Of a DNA stretch of 64,000 nucleotides, positions 59,017-64,000 are shown in pieces. Made by a program: the position numbers and the translations under genes. A model generated the notes under the pieces. That model was not told the DNA's origin. It saw only the letters and a list, made by a program, of their open reading frames with translations, and made no database searches. Source of the stretch: Microthyrium microscopicum. Taxonomy: Eukaryota; Ascomycota; Dothideomycetes; Microthyriales; Microthyriaceae. The first letter of the stretch is position 1, and every line of letters starts with the position of its first letter. The stretch is from positions 1,566,722-1,630,721 of the forward strand of contig MU004239.1 of NCBI GenBank assembly GCA_010405405.1, read 5' to 3'.

Positions 59017-60437
59017 ATGAATTCTACGGAGGGTAGCAAAACGGTGCATGCAACTGTACAGCCAATTGCACCTCAAGCTGGTGAAGCAATTACAACGAGA
59101 GCCGCAACAGAAAATGCCCATCCCCTGCGAACTAATCGTGCCATCACAGCTGTCCGTGGTGCTCAAATCATATTGACCATCGCAGCTCTTGGTGTTAGTG
59201 GAGGTGACATTAGTAGTTGGAAGTCCAATGAGTGTAATGCTCCTGCAAAACTTGACTACAACATTGCCGTGGTAGGTCATTTCTTCTCCATCTCCGCGAC
59301 GAGACACTAACTTTGTCAGGCGGCCATATCGCTTCCAGCGCTGATATATCTGTTGCTTAATAGCGGAAAGCTCGGCGCCAAATTTCATTCTCTACCATGG
59401 CATCCATTTGCCCAAGCCGGTATGGACTTCGTGCTTCCAATTCTCTGGATCGCTGCAGCAGCTTTGTGGTCCACAGATTTTACTTGCGATCAACTTTGCG
59501 GACTTTGTAAGCAGTTTGGTTTTGATAACGGTGGCAGCGATGGATTCTACCTTCCATCTGCTATTGACCCATATGAAAGCTGTGTCTGTTTTTGGACTCT
59601 GAACTCCAAACGCGGCCTTGATAGCGGCAATCATCTCACGTCGCGAGCTGTCCATGTGCCATCCCATTCAGGTTCTTCAGCCAAAAGTGCAAAAAAGGCA
59701 GGAAAGGCTGCATCTAAACTCGGGATTGACTGGATCATGGTGTAATATCTCACATTGTACTACTACGTAGCAACTCCCGCTAACAATGACCTAGTATCGT
59801 ATCAGCTATCGCCCTGGGATTGACCATTCTAAACATCATCAAAGCCCGTAAAGCCCAGCAAACACAACCAGCGATTCAGATGGAACCAAAAACCGAGGCG
59901 CAGCCCGTTGCCCAAGGTGGCCAACAACAACCCAACCACGGTCAATATGGCTCACCTGACGGCGCACCACCAGGATATCAGAGCCCAGCACCAGCATACT
60001 ATCCTGCGCCTCAAGAGCAGTATATGCAACCCAATGGCTCACAAATGCCGCAACCAGCCATGTCACCACCTCCACAGCAATTCGTAGGATATCCTCAACC
60101 AACTATGTCTCCACCGCCACATCAGATGGCAGGATACCCTCAATCAAGTACTTCTCCTCATCCACAGCAGATCGCAGGATACCCTCAACCAACTACTTCT
60201 CCGCCTCCACAACAGATTTCAGGATACCCTGAACCAACCACCTCTCCACCTCCTCAACAGATGGCGGGCTTCGTACCACAGCCAATGGGTAGTTCCCCAC
60301 AGGCGATGCCATACCAAAGCCAGCCAGATGTCTCTGGATATGCATATCCTAATAATGCTGTGCCTCAACAGCATATGCAAATGCCGCACCAAGGTGTTCC
60401 CATACAGCAACCAGTGTCTCAGCACCAAACACAATAG
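59017..60437 (+). CDS. MARVEL-like four-span membrane protein with Gln/Pro repeat tail
   Basis: Three exons (59017-59271, 59320-59741, 59795-60437) give 439 aa. Four membrane spans can be placed at about residues 46-66 (GAQIILTIAALGVSG), 83-102 (NIAVAAISLPALIYLLL), 115-135 (FVLPILWIAAAALWS) and 222-245 (DWIMVIVSAIALGLTILNII). The last is reconstituted exactly by splicing at GT/GTAATA. Between spans 3 and 4 is a loop of about 85 residues with Cys pairs (CDQLCGLC, CVCFW). The cytosolic tail from about 250 is Gln/Pro/Tyr rich with five 15-residue repeats. The topology fits the MARVEL family, which in fungi is linked to membrane subdomains and trafficking; the exact role is unknown. Confidence 0.78.
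60063..60287 (+). repeat. Five 45-bp coding repeats in the MARVEL-like tail
   Basis: Five consecutive units of about 15 residues, consensus SPPPQQMAGYPQPTT, lie inside the third exon. Units differ by a few substitutions but keep the length; the last unit is degenerate (GFVPQPM). Such in-frame repeats can change copy number. Confidence 0.85.
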
Positions 60438-61008
60438 GCAACATATCTAAGTACGGTCATACGTTGTTTCTATTCCTTCATGTCTGCAGGCCAATGCTTT
60501 GTGAATATGGTAATACACAAATTCTCGCGAGAAGAGTCTGGTTTGTCCAAGTCTGGTTTGATAAAACTATTGTAACTACTAATGAATACAGACATTGCAT
60601 TGTCTGAAACGCTTGCACATAAATTCAAGACATGTGTAGCGTCACTACCAAGCCCATCATCGCTCAATCTTCACTGATGCTCAGGTCCAAGTCTGTTCTA
60701 AGGTACTTATTCGCCCACAGAAGCGTAACAAACCGGATTTTTCTGGCGCCCGACATATTATAATCTATGTCCCTAGCCATCTTGAAGCTCTACCAAGTCA
60801 TCTACCTTACGCGGTCAACGATAGGTCTGAGCTTGTGCTCATCTAAGTTTTCGAAAACTCATTGAACGAATCCAGGACTCTACCCCCGCTTCTAAGATCT
60901 AATTAGACACTGCTGCAACAGGGCCTCAGACTCAGTCAAGATACCAAGTCACAATGATTATTACGATACTTTTTAATACGCTAAATTACAACTACAACTA
61001 CAACTCTA
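60438..61008. other. Convergent intergenic
   Basis: About 570 bp between the stop codons of the MARVEL-like gene and the SMP-30-like gene; both 3' UTRs lie here. No other feature was recognised. Confidence 0.5.
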
Positions 61009-63228
61009 TCAAGCCACATTGACCGCATACAACGCGCCCGCCATCGTCGTTACATACAGCACATTTTTATCGCTTCCCCTTCCAAACTGCGCAGAAGTGG
61101 GCGCACCTGGGATATCCACCAACTTCGTCGTGGTCCCGTCCTTGAACGACACCTTGAACACGCAATTCGCGCCAATGTCCGCGACATACGCAACATCTCC
61201 TCTAACCGCAAAACCGTCTGGTCCAAGCATGCCTTTGCCTACCACCTCTGCTGGTCCGCTCGCGATCTTTGCGCCGCTGCTGGTTGCTGAGACGGGCACG
61301 CGTCCGAGAATGCCGGTCAACGTGTTGGTGTAGTACAACCAGCCGCCAGAGATGCGCAGACCGTCGATGCCAGATGCCATGGTCTTGTCGGCGAGAACGA
61401 CGCTAGGCGCAGACTGGCCAGGCACAGGTAAAGCAAAGACGGTGCCGGCGATCATGTCGGCCGCAAGAAGAGTCGAAGGGGCCAGCGAGGCGAGACCGTT
61501 GAGCGGGTTTGTATTACTGTAGGGGCCACCTGTGGGGGGTGAAGAACAAAAGTTAGTTTCGTGTATCCATACTGATACGGAATATCAAGCAGCGATAAGT
61601 TGGTTTGACATGGTTAAGAGGAAGAACATGGTGTGTAGTAGGGCCAGATGAGCGCCCCAGCGTATCTTACGCAAGCAGATACAAGCATAGTGTATGGACG
61701 GAAAAATGATTCTCTTTGCTATTGGCCCCGACTGCCCTATGCGTGAAGAGTCCACGATCAACGGACGAGGAACAATACATCATGTATACAACCACCGCCA
61801 GCCACGAGATTCGTACCATTAAAGGGGCAAGATAAAGGTGTAGAGTATAAACAGAGGGCGGACGGCCCACCTCTCTGGTTTCTTTGATAACGATAACGGA
61901 CGGAGCAATTACTAACCTATCAGCTCAAAGTTCAACTTGCCTGTCTTGGCTGACTTGACTACTTCGCCCTCACACGATTCTCCGCACCGCACGGCCCAGA
62001 TCTCGGCGATCTCTTTGCCACTGTTGTCCTTGCGCGCCAATGCGACGGCAAACTCGTTGGGTGCGGTCTCGACGATTCCGCTGAGCTTGCCTTCGGCTGC
62101 GAACCGGTGTAGAAGAACTGGAGCTGCGTCGGGTTTGGTTGGATCTACTCTGTAGAGCTCTGGTCGGTCCATGAGAGTTACGTAGAGTAGGCCGTTTGTG
62201 CCAACGGCAATGTCTTCTAGCCAGGTGCCTTCGGGAAACTTTTGTAGTAGTTTAGGACCATCAGCTAAAGAGGCTTGTTCTGAGACGACTCGACCAAGAC
62301 CAAAACCGTTTGGTCGTGATGGTCCGGATTTCTGGCATGCTGCGGGAACTTTTGGGTTTTTGCGGACAACGTCCAATGTAGCTACAGGACAATTAACTGG
62401 TCGTGGTATCGTATTTGTCGGCGTGACTGCGGCGGGAATGTATTGGATGACCGCCTCATTGATCTGTTCCGCGTCTCTGGCGACAAGTTGTGGTGGTGAT
62501 CTTTGGCATGGAACGGGCATCTTGGGTCGAGCACCATTAGCGAGTGCAGCTGGCGAGTTTGTTGGACACCGCATAAGAGGTGCCTTTGTAGTTGTTGCCA
62601 CAACGTCTTTCTTGATATGTTGGTGCCCACGATCCTTCGGTCCTCCTCGATGCTCACGAGGAGCTTCGCCCTGATGTGGGCGACCAGTGGGCTCGCCATG
62701 ATGTACAGTGACCTCAGTATGGCGTGGTCGATCTGTTGGTCTGACTGGATTGGTATAGACTGATCTGGGTGGATCAACCGCTGCGACATCTCTTTTCACC
62801 AGACGCTCTGCAGCATCTACAACGTTGTCTCTGTATGAAGGCCTATATCCATCACTGTGGTCTCCTTCGAACTTTCTTGGTCCTCCGGGATTGACGGGCT
62901 GTCCATTTAGACCAGTGGGCCTGTGTGGTTGTGCTTTCGGTTCACGATCCCGTATGTCTCGCGCAACTACGATGGGTTCGTCAGCATACGCAGGTCCAGC
63001 AGGTTTCCCCAGATTGGGATCCAAAGGTGTCTCACCACTCAGGTCAACAGGTATTGGCTCTTCAGCATATGCTGGCCCAGCCGGCTTGCCCAAGTTGGCA
63101 TCGAGAGTGGGCTCGGGATATATCTGCCCACCAGTTTGACTGACGTCTGCCGTGATTGTTGCAAAAGCTGGCGAGGCGGCAACAGCTACTGCCAACGAAA
63201 TCAAGTGTAACGAGGGACGCATGTTCAA
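61009..63228 (-). CDS. Secreted protein with C-terminal SMP-30/gluconolactonase-like propeller
   Basis: Two exons on the minus strand, 63228-61917 and 61529-61009, give 610 aa; the 387-nt intron splits a Gly codon (GAGCTGATAG then GTGGCCCC). The N-terminus is a signal peptide (MRPSLHLISLAVAVAASPAFA). Residues 35-95 carry two related segments (TLDANLGKPAGPAYAEEPI and PLDPNLGKPAGPAYADEPI). About 95-320 is Pro/Arg/His rich with two Cys segments (RCPTNSPAA...VPCQ and NCPVATLDV...PAACQ). From about 325 a six-bladed-propeller-like domain begins (GTWLEDIAVGTNGLLYVTLMD, PLNGLASLAPSTLLAADMIAG, GIDGLRISGGWLYYTN, GPDGFAVRGDVAYVADIGAN). Such domains often hydrolyse lactones; the metal ligands cannot be confirmed here. 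Dibasic sites (VKRD, IKKD) could be processing sites. Confidence 0.8.
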
Positions 63229-64000
63229 TGTTGATGGTTGTGGAACAAAATTCTCATAGCATTACCCAGACTCCAGAAATCCCGTGGCGATAATGGTCGT
63301 TTTGTGCAAGTGTGTCGTGAAGATCTCCAGATCTAGAATGAACGGTGTTTTCATTTTTCCAAGCTTTTTAAATTAGATGAATATAAATTGGATTGCATTG
63401 ACACTCCTGGAAGAATGAATCGACCAGAGATCGGGAAGAGAGGGCAAGCATCAACCCGGGAACTGTATATTAAATTCAAGCGGTTTGCCTCCAAGTGCAA
63501 TTTTACGGGAAAATAGGTATCATAGAAGTTGAGTTGCATTATTTTTAGCTCCCCGATTCGTTCGGCCCCAGAATTTCACCGTGACGGAAAAATTGGCATT
63601 GACATCGTGTAATAGTGTATCTCTCGCGGCCCGATTTGCCTATCCTTGGAGAACCATACATCGATCAAGTCTCGGCCAAACGCTCGGCCAAATCTGAAGG
63701 CCATATATCTTACATGCTTGTTGAAATCGACGTGAGCTTAATTCTAGCTGCATTCGTTCCTAAAAGGCCCCGAAATCCTATCAATATAGGATTCTTGTTC
63801 TGATACGAGCTAAAACGGAAAATTAGCCTCAAAAGCTCCGGTTATTCGTGGGGATGGTAAACTTACAGCTCAAATCTTCAAGGTTTTGCCATAAATCTTT
63901 GATTTCTGGTTGGCGAACGTTACTAATGTCCGCCATCAGATAGGCGACTTCGCCCCGACTGTCCGTCATTTGCTTGTCGACATTATGGTTTGAAAGTACT
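63229..64000. other. Right-edge region
   Basis: About 770 bp. The left part should be the promoter of the SMP-30-like gene. No frame resembles a protein; a gene that starts beyond the right edge cannot be excluded. Confidence 0.5.

Noticed and set aside
1-64000. CRISPR array, bacterial-type operon or defence island
   Set aside because: The window is eukaryotic: spliced genes, no direct repeat-spacer arrays, no prokaryotic gene order.

Overview
The window is a piece of a filamentous ascomycete (Pezizomycotina) nuclear chromosome. This rests on many short introns (mostly 45-65 nt) with GTAAGT-like donors and CTAAC-like branch sites, on ascomycete-type genes (Dbf2/SidB kinase, a Zn2Cys6 regulator, cutinase, a MARVEL-like protein) and on AT-rich transposon fossils that look like the product of repeat-induced point mutation (RIP). 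The class is not certain; Leotiomycetes or Dothideomycetes are both possible. No tRNA, rRNA or CRISPR array was seen.

Layout. 1-6.3 kb: exon-junction protein Y14 (-), GPI-anchor enzyme subunit PIG-P (+), a decayed tandem repeat, and the RNA helicase Sub2 (+). 6.3-15.4 kb: a stretch without recognisable genes that holds a decayed Fot1/pogo-type DNA transposon (9989-11975) with a TA duplication. 15.4-24.9 kb: a ketopantoate-reductase-like protein with a large disordered tail, glucokinase, and the septation kinase Dbf2, all on +. 24.9-38.9 kb: gene-free, with a Mutator-like DNA transposon (27433-38218, 150-bp inverted ends, 10-bp target duplication) into which a Ty3/Gypsy element (30007-37346) has inserted. 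38.9-48 kb: a Zn2Cys6 regulator (-), an ARMT1/DUF89 protein (+) and the ribosome-biogenesis ATPase Arb1 (+). 49.6-54.9 kb: cutinase (+), glucose-6-phosphate dehydrogenase (-) and an uncharacterised fungal protein (+). 55.6-63.2 kb: a secreted, probably GPI-anchored protein, two host-gene remnants (CAP59-type glycosyltransferase, multi-pass membrane protein), a 308-bp MITE with perfect 34-bp inverted ends, a MARVEL-like protein with a Gln/Pro repeat tail, and a secreted SMP-30-like protein (-).

How the genes fit together. Most are single-copy housekeeping genes: mRNA processing and export (Y14, Sub2), ribosome assembly (Arb1), entry of glucose into glycolysis and the pentose phosphate pathway (glucokinase, G6PDH), GPI anchoring (PIG-P) and septation (Dbf2). 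The right third is richer in secreted and surface proteins and in decayed genes. I found no clear defence system, biosynthetic cluster or other wholly new system. The most distinctive items are the nested transposons, the RIP-like mutation spectrum between the two LTRs, the perfect-ended MITE beside two dead genes, the extended G6PDH C-terminus, the long sub2 intron, and three identical 9-mers upstream of the 54-kb gene.
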